DNA of 64,000 nt. It comes from Streptomyces luteogriseus (lineage in GTDB: Bacteria > Actinomycetota > Actinomycetes > Streptomycetales > Streptomycetaceae). This document shows, piece by piece, positions 1-9,988 of the stretch. The stretch is taken from positions 2,604,001 through 2,668,000 of the forward strand of contig NZ_JACHMS010000001.1 in assembly GCF_014205055.1 (NCBI RefSeq). The letters run 5' to 3'. The stretch's first letter is position 1. The number at the start of each line of letters is the position of its first letter. Below the pieces are notes generated by a model. That model did not search any database, was not told the origin of the DNA, and saw only the letters and a list, made by a program, of their open reading frames with translations. The position numbers and the translations under genes are program-made.

Positions 1-1338
1 ACACCGGAGGCCGGGGTCTACCGGGGCCGGATCTGTCTGCCCGTCCGCCACCGGGGCGTGGTGCACGGCTACATCTGGCTCCTGGACGACGATCCCGGCC
101 CGAGCGAGCGCCAGCTCACCGCCGCCATGCGGGTCACGGCCCGCATCGGCGCCCTGCTCGCGGACGAGGCCCAGCACGGCGCCGACCTCAGCCGCGAGCT
201 CCGGGCCGTGCTCACCGCCGAGCGCGGCTGGCAGAGCGACATGGCCGTCGCCGAGCTCCGCACCGCTCTCGGCCCCCGCGCCGACGACCTCCACACGGTG
301 CTCTGCGTCGCCCCCTGGCCCACAGCCGACCCCGACGACGCCCCGTCGGTCCGCACGATGCCGGGCGCGACAGCCCTGTGCACGCTGCCCTGGGGGGCCG
401 CGTCCCAGTGCGTGGCCGTCCTGATCCGCCTGCGCTCCTCGGACGTACTGACTCCGGCGACGACAGCGGCAGCCCGCCTGCTGGAACGGGCGGGCGGGGC
501 ACGCGGCCCGGGCAGCGCCACCGCGCCGCCCGCGAGCGGCACGGCCTCGCGAGGGGTGAGCGGCAGCGCCTCGGGCGCAGCAACCGGCAACACCCCGGGC
601 GGGGCGACCGGCAACTTTTCCCGCGGAGCGGCCGGCAGCACCCTGGGCGGAACGACCAGCAGCACCTCGCACGGAGCGACGGGCAGCGCTTCGAGGGGAG
701 CAACCGCCGGCGCCTCGGGCAGACCGGCCATCGGCACTCCGTCGCCCGGGGCACCCGGAGCAACCGCAGCGCCCGGAGCAACCGGCTCGCCCCCTCACGG
801 ACCGGCCGACGGCCCCCGCAGCGCCGCCGGTGCCCGGGCCGGACAACCCGGGGCTTCTTCCACCGGACCGGCCGGCGGGCCCCCGCGCGGAGCGGCCAGC
901 CCCGCCGCCGGCATCGCAACGCCCCGCTCCGGCCTCGCCGAGCTGGGAACAGCGTGGCGGGAGGCCTCGGCAGCCGCTCGGGCCGCGTCGGCCGAGCCCC
1001 GGCTGGGGCCCGTCGCCCAGTGGGCGTCGATCGGGCCGTTCCGGCTGCTCACCGCGCTGCCACCGGAGGTGGCACGCGACCCGGCGGTGCACTCCCTGCT
1101 CTTCCCCGTCCACCGGGAACTCGCCCGTACGGCCGAGGTCTACCTCGACTGCGCCGGTCAGGCCGCCCGGGCCGCCGCCGAGCTGGGCATCCACCGCCAG
1201 ACCCTGTACTACCGCCTGTCCCGGATCGAGAAGCTCACCGGCCTGGACTTGGACGACGGCGAGGACCGCCTGCTGCTGCACATGGCGTTGAAGGGGGCCC
1301 GGCTCGCACACGGGCAGGACATCGGGCCCTCCGGGTGA
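1..1338 (+). CDS. PucR-family transcriptional regulator, 5' end missing
   Basis: The reading frame is open from base 1, so the gene begins outside the window; 445 residues are visible. The last 70 or so residues form the PucR C-terminal helix-turn-helix (PF13556 type), with the run [19 protein letters not shown] recognisable as helix-turn-helix. Upstream residues look like the GAF/GGDEF-like sensory part of CdaR/PucR proteins. Between them, roughly bases 493-927, lies an Ala/Gly/Ser/Thr/Pro-rich low-complexity linker of about 145 residues, far longer than linkers usual in this family; part of it is a 24-bp repeat. PucR proteins control catabolic and secondary-metabolism genes, but the target here is unknown. 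The family call is firm, the function is not. Confidence 0.85.
   Translation, partial: TPEAGVYRGRICLPVRHRGVVHGYIWLLDDDPGPSERQLTAAMRVTARIGALLADEAQHGADLSRELRAVLTAERGWQSDMAVAELRTALGPRADDLHTVLCVAPWPTADPDDAPSVRTMPGATALCTLPWGAASQCVAVLIRLRSSDVLTPATTAAARLLERAGGARGPGSATAPPASGTASRGVSGSASGAATGNTPGGATGNFSRGAAGSTLGGTTSSTSHGATGSASRGATAGASGRPAIGTPSPGAPGATAAPGATGSPPHGPADGPRSAAGARAGQPGASSTGPAGGPPRGAASPAAGIATPRSGLAELGTAWREASAAARAASAEPRLGPVAQWASIGPFRLLTALPPEVARDPAVHSLLFPVHRELARTAEVYLDCAGQAARAAAELGIHRQTLYYRLSRIEKLTGLDLDDGEDRLLLHMALKGARLAHGQDIGPSG
544..711 (+). repeat. Seven in-frame 24-bp (8-residue) imperfect repeats in the PucR linker
   Basis: Translation gives seven consecutive octapeptides of the pattern x-x-x-G-A/T-x-[60 protein letters not shown]. 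All are in frame, so copy-number change would lengthen or shorten a flexible linker without breaking the protein. The flanking sequence is also Gly/Ala/Pro-rich but less periodic. Confidence 0.75.
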
Positions 1339-1459
1339 GCCCGTCGCCCGAAAGGGCGGTTTGAGGACAGACCGGCGCACCGTGGCCGCCGGGCCGAGTC
1401 CGGGGCGGGATCCACACCCGCGCGGCCGACGCGGTGGGCAACGCCACCGGTCGCGGTGT

Positions 1460-1960
1460 CATTTCGAGGGGCGGGAGTTGACGTCTCTCAGCGAGCGCGA
1501 GCTGCGCCCGCTGCGGCCCCGCATGCAGCCCGTCTTCCAGGACCCGTACGGCTCGCTGAGCCCCCGCCACCGCATCCGCGACGCCGTCACCGAACCCCTG
1601 AAGGTCCAGGGCCGCTGGCATCCCGCCGACGGGCCGGCCCGGGTCGCCGAACTCCTCGACCGGGTGGGCCTGGATCCCGCGTACGGCGACCGGTACCCGC
1701 ACGAGCTCTCCGGCGGCCAGTGCCAGCGCGCCGGCATCGCCCGCGCCCTGGCGTCCGACCCGCGCCTGCTGGTGCTCGACGAACCGGTGTCATCGCTCGA
1801 CCCGTCGGTACGCGCGGGTGTGCTGAACCTGCTCGCCGACCTCCAGGACGACCTGGGCCTCGGCCACCTGTTCATCTGCCACGACCGGTCGGTGGTACGG
1901 CACTTCGCGGACCGGGTCGTCGAGATGCGCGAGGGCCGCGTCGGCGTCACTTCGGCGTAG
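1460..1960 (+). pseudogene. C-terminal remnant of an oligopeptide-type ABC transporter ATPase
   Basis: The frame encodes the second half of an Opp/Dpp ATPase: Q-loop region FQDPYGSLSPRHRIRD, ABC signature LSGGQCQR, Walker B LLVLDEP, D-loop SSLDPS, and H-loop ICHD. The first half, including Walker A, is absent. The 33 in-frame residues upstream (from a possible TTG at 1361) have no ABC character, and the other two frames do not contain a Walker A either. A complete family member needs about 300 residues; this has 167. No permease or binding protein is next to it. It ends 14 bases inside the convergent TetR gene. Most likely a decaying fragment. Confidence 0.8.
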
Positions 1961-2525
1961 CGGCCTCGATCACCTGGCGGAGCCCCTCGGCGAGCTGCCC
2001 GGCCTCGGGCGCGGTCTTCGGATCGAAGATCCACTGCGCCATGACGCCCATCATCAGGGTCAGGTAGAAGGCGCCGAGGGTGTCGACCTGCTCCTCAGGG
2101 ACGTCCTCCTCGTTCCCGCCGTGGAAGAGCGTGATGATGCCGCGCGCCCCCTCCCGCTGGGCCCGCGCGAGATGGTCCCGCACCTCCGGCAGCTGGTCCC
2201 CCATGGCCACGATCTCCATGCTGAGCCGCCACATGGACCCGGGATCACGCATGGTCGCGATGATGTTCGCCCACACCTCCGCGAACCGCTCCAACGACCC
2301 CGGCTCGCCCCGCAGTTCACCACCCCCCTCGAACGCGTCGGACATGCCCTCCACCATCTCGACGTACGCCTGCGCGAGCAGCGCGTCCTTCGAGCCGTAG
2401 TGGTAGCCGATCGACGCCAGGTTGGTGCCCGACTCCTTGACGATGTCGCGCGCGGTGGTGCGCAGGAAGCCCTTCGCCAGCAGGCAGCGCTTGGCGCCCT
2501 CGAGCAGATCCTCACGGTGTCCCAT
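1947..2525 (-). CDS. TetR-family repressor, divergent from the exporter
   Basis: 192 residues. The N-terminal helix-turn-helix is clear (residues about 8-55, with TTARDIVKESGTNLASIGYHYGSKDAL), followed by an all-helical ligand domain. It is transcribed divergently from the DHA2 exporter at 2612, and the 86-base spacer carries an inverted repeat. Family logic (QacR, LfrR) makes it the likely repressor of that exporter and of itself, released by an exported compound. The ligand cannot be told from sequence. The 3' end overlaps the ABC ATPase remnant. Confidence 0.9.
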   Translation of the reverse strand: MGHREDLLEGAKRCLLAKGFLRTTARDIVKESGTNLASIGYHYGSKDALLAQAYVEMVEGMSDAFEGGGELRGEPGSLERFAEVWANIIATMRDPGSMWRLSMEIVAMGDQLPEVRDHLARAQREGARGIITLFHGGNEEDVPEEQVDTLGAFYLTLMMGVMAQWIFDPKTAPEAGQLAEGLRQVIEAATPK

Positions 2526-2557
2526 GGCATGCCACCCTAACGCAGGATCCAGACAGA

Positions 2558-2604
2558 CGTATTAAACAATCGTACTAGACAAGCGTTTAGTACGCTCGTA
2601 CAGT
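2558..2604 (+). promoter_or_regulatory. TetR operator and leaderless promoter of the exporter gene
   Basis: Half-sites CGTACTAGAC (2571-2580) and GTTTAGTACG (2585-2594) form an inverted repeat with 9 of 10 positions matching. A third half-site, CGTATTAAAC, lies at 2558-2567. A promoter fits on the + strand: TAGACA at 2576-2581, 17 bases, TACAGT at 2599-2604. The exporter ATG at 2612 is only 7 bases after this -10 box and has no Shine-Dalgarno, so the mRNA is probably leaderless. The operator covers the -35 box. Confidence 0.7.
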
Positions 2605-2611
2605 CCTGCCC

Positions 2612-4153
2612 ATGACGACGAACCCGCACCCTCCCGCCCGCGCCGGCCGCCGTGAATGGACGGCTCTCGGCGTGCTGATGCTTCCGCTGCTGCTGGTCTC
2701 CATGGACGTGTCCGTCCTCTACTTCGCGATCCCCGCGATCAGCGCCGACCTGGAGCCGAGCGCCACCCAGCAGCTGTGGATCTTCGACATCTACGGTTTC
2801 GTGCTGGCCGGCCTGCTGATGACGATGGGCTCGCTCGGCGACCGCGTCGGCCGTCGCAGGCTCCTGCTGATCGGCGCCGCCGCCTTCGGTACGGCCTCCC
2901 TGGTCGCGGCCTACGCCACCAGCGCCGAGACCCTCATCGCAGCCCGCGCGGTCCTCGGCATCGGCGGCGCGACGCTGATGCCGTCCACGATGGCGCTCGT
3001 GCGCACGATGTTCACCGACCCCGCCCAGCGCACCAAGGCGATCGGTATCTGGTCGGGCGTGATGACGGCCGGCATCGCGCTCGGCTCGGTGATGAGCGGG
3101 GTGCTCGTCGAGCACTTCTGGTGGGGCTCGGTCTTCCTGGTCAACCTGCCCGCGATGCTGCTGCTCCTGCTGCTCGGCCCGGTCCTGCTGCCCGAGTCGC
3201 GCAACCCCCGCCCCGGCCGCTTCGACCTGCTGAGCGTCCCCCTGTCGATGGCGGCGGTGCTCCCCGTGATCTACGGTCTGAAGGACCTCGCGTCCGAGGG
3301 CTGGAACGTGCGGTACGCGATGTCGGTGAGCGCCGGTCTGCTCTTCGCCGCGCTGTTCGTCCACCGCCAGCGCACGGCGGCCTCCCCGCTGATCTCGCCG
3401 GAGCTGTTCCGGGGCCGCGGCTTCAGCCCGGCCGTCGTCCTCAACCTCGTCGCGGCCTTCGGCATGATGGGCTCGGCCTACTTCACGACCCAGTACATCC
3501 AGTCGGTCCTTGACAACAGCCCTCTCGAGGCCGCGCTGTGGAGTCTGCTGCCGTCGGTGCCCATCGGACTCGCGGCCCCGGCCGGCGCCCACCTCGTGCG
3601 GCGGGGCGTTCCCCGCGCGTACGTCGTCGGCGGAGGCTTCGCCGTCTCGTCGTGCGGCTACGTGATGCTGGCCCTGGCCGGCACCGACTCCCTGTGGCTG
3701 CTGCTGGCCGCGTGCGCCGTGCTGGCCTGCGGGATCGTCACCGTCATGTCCCAGGTGGCCGACCTGGCACTGAGCGCCGCCCCGGTGGAGAAGGCGGGCG
3801 CGGCGTCGTCCCTGCTGGAGACCGGCACGGAGTTCGGCGGCGCGTTGAGCATGGCGTTCCTCGGCTCCATCGGTACGGCCGTCTACCGCCACGAGATCCC
3901 GGACTCGGCGCCCGCCGCGGCCCGCGAGACCCTGGGCGGCGCCCTGGCCGTGGCCGACCGGCTCCCGGGGCGCGCGGGGGACGCCCTGGCCACGGCGGCA
4001 CGCGAGGCCTTCACCAGCGGCATGCACACGGCGGCGGTCACGGGCGCGGTGCTGCTGGCCGGTGCGGCGGCAGCGGCGGCGGTGACCCTGCGGCGGGTGC
4101 GGGTACGCGAAAACGCCGGACAGGCTGATGAGCTCAGCCCGTCCGGCGTGTGA
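2612..4153 (+). CDS. DHA2-family (14-TMS) MFS drug exporter
   Basis: 513 residues, the usual size of 14-helix proton/drug antiporters such as LfrA and SmvA. Membrane helices fill the whole protein. The conserved loop 2-3 motif is GSLGDRVGRRR (residues about 72-82), and motif C-like glycines follow in helix 5 (GVMTAGIALGSVMSGVL). The N-terminal MDVSVLYFAIPAI stretch is typical of DHA2 members acting on cationic compounds. It lies divergent from a TetR gene, the standard arrangement for substrate-induced efflux. No Shine-Dalgarno precedes the ATG, which agrees with a leaderless transcript. Substrate unknown. Confidence 0.92.
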   Translation: MTTNPHPPARAGRREWTALGVLMLPLLLVSMDVSVLYFAIPAISADLEPSATQQLWIFDIYGFVLAGLLMTMGSLGDRVGRRRLLLIGAAAFGTASLVAAYATSAETLIAARAVLGIGGATLMPSTMALVRTMFTDPAQRTKAIGIWSGVMTAGIALGSVMSGVLVEHFWWGSVFLVNLPAMLLLLLLGPVLLPESRNPRPGRFDLLSVPLSMAAVLPVIYGLKDLASEGWNVRYAMSVSAGLLFAALFVHRQRTAASPLISPELFRGRGFSPAVVLNLVAAFGMMGSAYFTTQYIQSVLDNSPLEAALWSLLPSVPIGLAAPAGAHLVRRGVPRAYVVGGGFAVSSCGYVMLALAGTDSLWLLLAACAVLACGIVTVMSQVADLALSAAPVEKAGAASSLLETGTEFGGALSMAFLGSIGTAVYRHEIPDSAPAAARETLGGALAVADRLPGRAGDALATAAREAFTSGMHTAAVTGAVLLAGAAAAAAVTLRRVRVRENAGQADELSPSGV

Positions 4154-4186
4154 GCACGAGACCGTTCAGAGTGAACGGGGGGGTTC

Positions 4187-4206
4187 CCGGGGGCGCGAGC
4201 CCCCGG
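4187..4206. terminator. Hairpin between convergent exporter gene and serA
   Basis: Perfect 8-bp stem CCGGGGGC / GCCCCCGG with a GCGA loop, placed between two converging gene ends. There is no T-run, as is common in Streptomyces, so it may serve both strands. Confidence 0.65.
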
Positions 4207-4213
4207 CGGCACG

Positions 4214-5803
4214 TCAGGCCAGGTTGACGGAGCGAGCCGAGGTCGCCCCGATCTCCTCGGCCACCTCGGCCAGCACGGTCGCGGTCACCGTGTCGTCCAC
4301 GGTCAGCACCGCCAGCGCCTCGCCGCCGGCCACCGCCCGCGACACCTGCATGCCGGCGATGTTGAGACCCGCCTCACCGAGGATGCGGCCCACCGTGCCG
4401 ACGACACCGGGGCGGTCCTCGTACTTCAGCACGATCATGTGGTCGGCGAGCGCGAGGTCCACGTCGTAGTCACCGACGGCGACGATCTTCTGGATGTGCT
4501 TCGGGCCGGCCAGCGTGCCGGACACCGACACCTCCTCGCCGTCGGCGAGGGTGCCGCGCACCGTGACGACGTTGCGGTGCTCGGTCGCCTCGGAGCTGGT
4601 GGTGAGACGCACCTCGACGCCGCGCTCCTGCGCGAACAGCGGGGCGTTGACGTACGACACCGTCTCGTCGACGACGTCCTCGAAGACACCCTTGAGCGCG
4701 GACAGCTCCAGCACCTTCACGTCGTGCTGGGTGATCTCGCCGTAGACCTCGACGTCGAGGCGGACGGCGACCTCACCGGCGAGCGCGGTGAAGATCCGGC
4801 CCAGGCGCTCGGCGAGCGGCAGACCCGGCTTGACGTCCTCGGCGATGACGCCGCCCTGCACGTTCACCGCGTCCGGCACGAGCTCACCGGCGAGGGCGAG
4901 CCGCACGGAGCGGGCCACGGCGATACCGGCCTTCTCCTGCGCCTCGTCGGTGGAGGCACCGAGGTGCGGGGTGCAGACGACCTGGTCGAACTCGAAGAGC
5001 GGGGAGTCCGTGCAGGGCTCCTTCGCGTACACGTCGAGACCGGCACCGGCGACCCGGCCCTCCTTGAGGGCGGAGTACAGCGCCTCCTCGTCGACGATCC
5101 CGCCACGGGCGGCGTTGACGATCCGCACGCTCGGCTTGACCTTGCGCAGCGCCTCGTCGCCGATGAGGCCGACGGTCTCGGGGGTCTTGGGCAGGTGGAC
5201 GGTGATGAAGTCGGAGACCTCGAGCAGCTCGTCCAGCGACAGCACCTTGACGCCCATCTGCGCGGCGCGGGCGGGCTGGATGTAGGGGTCGTAGGCCACG
5301 ACCTTCATGCCGAACCCGGACATGCGCTGGGCGACGAGCGCACCGATGCGCCCGAGGCCGACGACACCGAGGGTCTTCTCGGCCAGCTCCACACCCGTGT
5401 ACTTGCTGCGCTTCCACTCGCCGTTCTTCAGCGCGGCGTTGGCCTGCGGGATGTGGCGGGCGGTGGCGACGAGCAGACCACAGGCCAGCTCGGCCGCGGT
5501 CACGATGTTGGAGGTCGGGGCGTTGACGACCATCACGCCGGCCTTGGTGGCGGCGGAGACGTCCACGTTGTCCAGGCCGACGCCGGCTCGTGCGACGACC
5601 TTCAGCTTGTTCGCGGCGGCGATCGCCTCGGCGTCGACCTTGGTGGCCGAACGGACCAGGATCGCGTCCACGTCGGCGATGGCCGGGAGCAGTTCGGCCC
5701 GGTCCGCGCCGTTGCAGTGCCGGATCTCGAAGTCCGGGCCCAGGGCGTCGACGGTGGCGGGCGACAGCTCTTCAGCGATGAGTACGACGGGTTTCGAGCT
5801 CAC
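4214..5803 (-). CDS. serA: D-3-phosphoglycerate dehydrogenase
   Basis: 529 residues. First committed step of serine synthesis: oxidises 3-phosphoglycerate to 3-phosphohydroxypyruvate with NAD. The nucleotide-binding loop GLGRIG is at 149-154, and the catalytic triad is Arg233 (NAARGG), Glu262 (KEP) and His280 (TPHLG). An intervening ASB domain and a C-terminal ACT domain (about 455-529) make this the long actinobacterial form, which is usually serine-inhibited through these domains. The GTG at 5803 is chosen because the protein starts VSSKPVVLIAEEL at the expected place; the frame stays open 71 codons further upstream but that part looks non-coding. It lies downstream of ilvBNC on the same strand, separated by a terminator and a 433-base gap. 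Confidence 0.97.
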   Translation of the reverse strand: MSSKPVVLIAEELSPATVDALGPDFEIRHCNGADRAELLPAIADVDAILVRSATKVDAEAIAAANKLKVVARAGVGLDNVDVSAATKAGVMVVNAPTSNIVTAAELACGLLVATARHIPQANAALKNGEWKRSKYTGVELAEKTLGVVGLGRIGALVAQRMSGFGMKVVAYDPYIQPARAAQMGVKVLSLDELLEVSDFITVHLPKTPETVGLIGDEALRKVKPSVRIVNAARGGIVDEEALYSALKEGRVAGAGLDVYAKEPCTDSPLFEFDQVVCTPHLGASTDEAQEKAGIAVARSVRLALAGELVPDAVNVQGGVIAEDVKPGLPLAERLGRIFTALAGEVAVRLDVEVYGEITQHDVKVLELSALKGVFEDVVDETVSYVNAPLFAQERGVEVRLTTSSEATEHRNVVTVRGTLADGEEVSVSGTLAGPKHIQKIVAVGDYDVDLALADHMIVLKYEDRPGVVGTVGRILGEAGLNIAGMQVSRAVAGGEALAVLTVDDTVTATVLAEVAEEIGATSARSVNLA

Positions 5804-6195
5804 GTGAGTCCTCACAAGTCCAGTGCTGCGGACGGCCGTCCCGACGGCCGCAGGCGGTGGAGGGGTGGAGCGGCGCCGGAGAGGTTCGGGTGCGTTCCCG
5901 CGGCGTTCGGTGCGTGCTCTCGGCGTGCCGGCTGGAGGTCCTCGTAGCAGAGCTACCAGGGCCTTCGGCCGGTGCCGCGAGAGTGCGTGCCGGGCGGCGT
6001 GGGGGCGTGCCTGCACTTCTCCGGTGTCGCTTGGCCGCGTTGGAGACGCACGACGCTGTGGGCCTGACGCGTATGTGTGCAGCAGTCTAGTGGCGCATGG
6101 GGCGTCGTCCTGTGCCGCTGCGGAAGGATCACCCGTCCGTGGCCGGACGGGATGGACAACGCCTCACTGCCCGACGTTACCCGGGGTTCGCCGAA
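5804..6195 (-). other. Non-coding gap upstream of serA
   Basis: Long spacer between ilvC and serA, presumably holding the serA promoter and 5' leader. An 8-bp inverted repeat (CGGCCGTC / GACGGCCG, 5833-5850) lies 30 bases before the start codon, and a smaller one, GTAGC-AGA-GCTAC, is at 5944-5956. On the minus strand a TAGACT hexamer (6085-6090) could be a -10 box, but I see no good -35. No convincing leader peptide or riboswitch was recognised. Confidence 0.35.
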
Positions 6196-6223
6196 GGGGC
6201 CGGAGCGGGGATGCTCCGGCCCC
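6196..6223 (-). terminator. Terminator after ilvC
   Basis: Perfect 11-bp stem GGGGCCGGAGC / GCTCCGGCCCC around a six-base loop, beginning 14 bases past the ilvC stop. It separates the ilv genes from serA. Confidence 0.75.
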
Positions 6224-6236
6224 TCGGGCAGGCGGC

Positions 6237-7349
<1,113 letters not shown>

Positions 7350-7356
7350 TCAGGTC

Positions 7357-7881
7357 TTACGCCGACCGGTCCAGGGCGCGCAGCGACCGGTCCGTGATGG
7401 ATCGGGCACCGCGGCCGATCGCGATCGTGCCGGACTGGACGAGCTCCTTGATGCCGTACGGCTCCAGCATCTTGAGCATCGCGGTCAGCTTCTCGCCGGA
7501 CCCGGTGGCCTCGATGGTGACGGCCTCCGGGGAGACGTCGACGGTCTTGGCGCGGAACAGCTGGACGATCTCGACGATCTGGGAGCGCGTCTCGTTGTCG
7601 GCGCGCACCTTCACCAGGACGAGTTCGCGCTGCACCGCCTGCGACGGCTCCAGCTCGACGATCTTCAGCACGTTGACGAGCTTGTTGAGCTGCTTGGTGA
7701 CCTGCTCCAGCGGCAGGTCCTCCACGCCGACGACGATGGTGATGCGGGAGATGTCGGGGTGCTCGGTGACACCGACCGCGAGCGAGTCGATGTTGAAGCC
7801 GCGGCGGGAGAACAGGGCGGCGATCCGGGCCAGGATGCCGGGGGTGTTCTCCACCAGGACGGAGAGCGTGTGCTTGGACAT
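7357..7881 (-). CDS. ilvN: Acetolactate synthase small (regulatory) subunit
   Basis: 174 residues. It binds IlvB, raises its activity and gives valine feedback inhibition. The N-terminal ACT domain opens with HTLSVLVENTPGILARIAAL and includes RRGFNIDSLAVG; a second ACT-like half follows, ending with GIKELVQSGTIAIGRG. The ATG follows GGAAGCAG. Only 21 bases separate it from the ilvB stop, so the two subunits are co-transcribed. Confidence 0.97.
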   Translation of the reverse strand: MSKHTLSVLVENTPGILARIAALFSRRGFNIDSLAVGVTEHPDISRITIVVGVEDLPLEQVTKQLNKLVNVLKIVELEPSQAVQRELVLVKVRADNETRSQIVEIVQLFRAKTVDVSPEAVTIEATGSGEKLTAMLKMLEPYGIKELVQSGTIAIGRGARSITDRSLRALDRSA

Positions 7882-7902
7882 GATCTGCTTCCTTTACGGC
7901 TC

Positions 7903-9753
7903 TCAGTCGTCTTCGTTGTCGCCGAAGTCGGGGCGGACGTCCCGGGCGGCCATGATCTCGTCGTTGGAGGTGCCGGCGGCGACCATCGGCCACACCATCG
8001 CGTCCTCATGGACGATGAAGTCGACGACGACCGGGCGGTCGTTGATCGAGTTCGCCTCCTCGATGACCTTGTCGAGGTCGTCCGGGGACTCGCAGCGGAT
8101 CGCGTAGCAGCCCATGGCCTCAGACAGCTTCACGAAGTCGGGGACGCGGGTGCCGCGGGCCGTCGGGTTGACGTCGTCCGGGCCGGAGTGCAGGACGGTG
8201 TTGGAGTACCGCTGGTTGTAGAAGAGGGTCTGCCACTGGCGGACCATCCCGAGGGCGCCGTTGTTGATGACGGCCACCTTGATCGGGATGTTGTTCAGGG
8301 CGCAGGTGGTGAGCTCCTGGTTGGTCATCTGGAAGCAGCCGTCGCCGTCGATCGCCCAGACCGCCTTGTCCGGGGCGCCGGCCTTGGCACCCATGGCGGC
8401 CGGCACGGCGTAGCCCATCGTTCCGGCGCCGCCGGAGTTCAGCCAGGTCGCGGGCTTCTCGTACTGGATGAAGTGCGCGGACCACATCTGGTGCTGGCCG
8501 ACACCCGCCGCGAAGATCGTGCCCTCGGGGGCGAGCTGTCCGATGCGCTCGATGACCTGCTGCGGGGAGAGCGAGCCGTCCTCGGGCTGGTCGTAGCCGA
8601 GCGGGTAGGTGTCGCGCCAGCGGCTCAGGTCCTTCCACCAGGCGCTGTAGTCGCCCTGGTGACCCTCGCTGTGCTCCTTCTGGACGGCCTGGATCAGGTC
8701 GGCGATGACCTCGCGGGCGTCACCGACGATCGGCACGTCGGCGGCACGGTTCTTGCCGATCTCGGCCGGGTCGATGTCCGCGTGGACGATCTTGGCGAAC
8801 GGGGCGAAGCTGTCCAGCTTGCCGGTGACGCGGTCGTCGAAGCGGGCTCCGAGGGCGACGATCAGGTCGGCCTTCTGCAGCGCGGTGACGGCGGTGACCG
8901 CACCGTGCATGCCCGGCATTCCCACGTGCAGCGGGTGGCTGTCGGGGAATGCGCCGAGCGCCATCAGGGTGGTGGTGACGGGCGCTCCGGTGAGCTCGGC
9001 GAGAACCTTGAGCTCTGCGGTGGCGTGTGCCTTGATGACACCGCCGCCGACGTAGAGGACGGGCCGCTTGGCCTGGGTGATCAGCTTGGCGGCCTCGCGG
9101 ATCTGCTTGGCGTGCGGCTTGGTCACCGGGCGGTAGCCGGGCAGGTCCATGGCGGGCGGCCAGGAGAAGGTGGTCTTCGCCTGGAGGGCGTCCTTGGCGA
9201 TGTCGACCAGCACCGGGCCGGGGCGGCCGGTGGAGGCGATGTGGAACGCCTGGGCGATGATCCGCGGGATGTCCTCGGCCTTGGTGACGAGGAAGTTGTG
9301 CTTGGTGATCGGCATGGTGATGCCGACGATGTCCGCCTCCTGGAAGGCGTCCGTGCCGATCGCCTTGGACGCCACCTGGCCGGTGATCGCGACCATCGGC
9401 ACCGAGTCCATGTGCGCGTCGGCGATCGGGGTGACCAGGTTGGTGGCGCCGGGGCCCGAGGTGGCCATGCAGACGCCGACCTTGCCGGTGGCCTGCGCGT
9501 AGCCGGTGGCGGCGTGACCGGCTCCCTGCTCGTGCCGGACCAGGACGTGGCGCACCCGGGTCGAGTCCATCAGCGGGTCGTAGGCCGGGAGGATCGCACC
9601 GCCGGGAATGCCGAATACCGTGTCGGCGCCGACCTCCTCGAGAGAGCGGATGAGGGACTGCGCGCCCGTCACCTGCTCGGGGGCGGAGTGTCCTCCGGAT
9701 CGGGGCCGGGGCTGCGGGTGGTGGGCCCCGGTGGCCTGCTCGGTCATCGGCAT
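7903..9753 (-). CDS. ilvB: Acetolactate synthase large (catalytic) subunit
   Basis: 616 residues. A thiamine-diphosphate and FAD enzyme that condenses pyruvate with pyruvate or 2-oxobutyrate, the entry point to branched-chain amino acids. The catalytic glutamate is in RHEQGAGH (Glu75), and the ThDP motif begins [10 protein letters not shown] and ends VINN. Start choice: ATG at 9753 (MPMTEQ); a second ATG two codons in, at 9747, is better spaced from GAGAAG and may be the real one. The frame is open upstream to 9981, but that stretch is the leader region, not protein. It is first in ilvBNC and follows an attenuator. Confidence 0.96.
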   Translation of the reverse strand: MPMTEQATGAHHPQPRPRSGGHSAPEQVTGAQSLIRSLEEVGADTVFGIPGGAILPAYDPLMDSTRVRHVLVRHEQGAGHAATGYAQATGKVGVCMATSGPGATNLVTPIADAHMDSVPMVAITGQVASKAIGTDAFQEADIVGITMPITKHNFLVTKAEDIPRIIAQAFHIASTGRPGPVLVDIAKDALQAKTTFSWPPAMDLPGYRPVTKPHAKQIREAAKLITQAKRPVLYVGGGVIKAHATAELKVLAELTGAPVTTTLMALGAFPDSHPLHVGMPGMHGAVTAVTALQKADLIVALGARFDDRVTGKLDSFAPFAKIVHADIDPAEIGKNRAADVPIVGDAREVIADLIQAVQKEHSEGHQGDYSAWWKDLSRWRDTYPLGYDQPEDGSLSPQQVIERIGQLAPEGTIFAAGVGQHQMWSAHFIQYEKPATWLNSGGAGTMGYAVPAAMGAKAGAPDKAVWAIDGDGCFQMTNQELTTCALNNIPIKVAVINNGALGMVRQWQTLFYNQRYSNTVLHSGPDDVNPTARGTRVPDFVKLSEAMGCYAIRCESPDDLDKVIEEANSINDRPVVVDFIVHEDAMVWPMVAAGTSNDEIMAARDVRPDFGDNEDD

Positions 9754-9828
9754 TCTCTTCTCAGATGCTGAGGGTTTTTGCGAGGTTTGTACGGTCTGCG
9801 GCTGCTGCACCAGGGGTGCCTGTGCAAC

Positions 9829-9862
9829 AAAAAACCCCTCGTGCCATAAGGCAAGCGAGGGG
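9829..9862 (-). terminator. Intrinsic terminator of the ilvB attenuator
   Basis: On the minus strand, stem CCCCTCG / CGAGGGG (9856-9862 and 9835-9841) with an inner GCC/GGC pairing is followed directly by six T residues. This is a classical rho-independent terminator, unusual for this GC-rich genome, and it lies between a short leader ORF and ilvB. Confidence 0.85.
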
Positions 9863-9902
9863 AGCGCGCCGGGTGGGGTCGCTGAGCGGTCGAGGCTCAG
9901 CG

Positions 9903-9944
9903 TCAGCCGACGCGCTTTCCAAGTACGAGAATTCGGGTGCGCAT
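9903..9944 (-). CDS. ilvB leader peptide
   Basis: A 13-codon ORF encoding [13 protein letters not shown], with the run Ile-Leu-Val-Leu in the middle and a further Val at codon 12. A purine-rich stretch (GGGGGGAGGG) lies upstream of the ATG. Ribosome stalling at Ile/Leu/Val codons when charged tRNA is scarce would favour read-through of the downstream terminator. Leader peptides of this kind before ilvB are known from comparative work on actinobacteria and from C. glutamicum ilvBNC attenuation; the match here is by pattern and not by search. Confidence 0.85.
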   Translation of the reverse strand: MRTRILVLGKRVG

Positions 9945-9968
9945 GGCACTGACCCTCCCCCCGGCACG

Positions 9969-9988
9969 CACCCACTGTCAAGTGGGTG
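9969..9988 (-). promoter_or_regulatory. 5' hairpin of the ilvB leader RNA
   Basis: Perfect 8-bp stem CACCCACT / AGTGGGTG with a TGAC loop on the minus strand, 24 bases upstream of the leader peptide. It overlaps the last codons of the GGDEF gene. A CATAAT hexamer at 10002-10007 could be the -10 box, placing transcription start around 9995 inside that gene; no clear -35 accompanies it. Confidence 0.4.

Noticed and set aside
1345..1358. Hairpin CGCCC-GAAA-GGGCG after the PucR gene as a terminator
   Set aside because: Only five base pairs; such short pairs are common by chance at this GC content.
4439..5947. 502-codon open frame on the + strand across serA
   Set aside because: It mirrors serA in a GC-rich genome where antisense frames stay open; the translation is low-complexity Gly/Val/Asp/Arg with no family features.
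9754..9981. N-terminal extension of IlvB
   Set aside because: The stretch contains the leader peptide in another frame and the terminator; the resulting residues match no acetolactate synthase.
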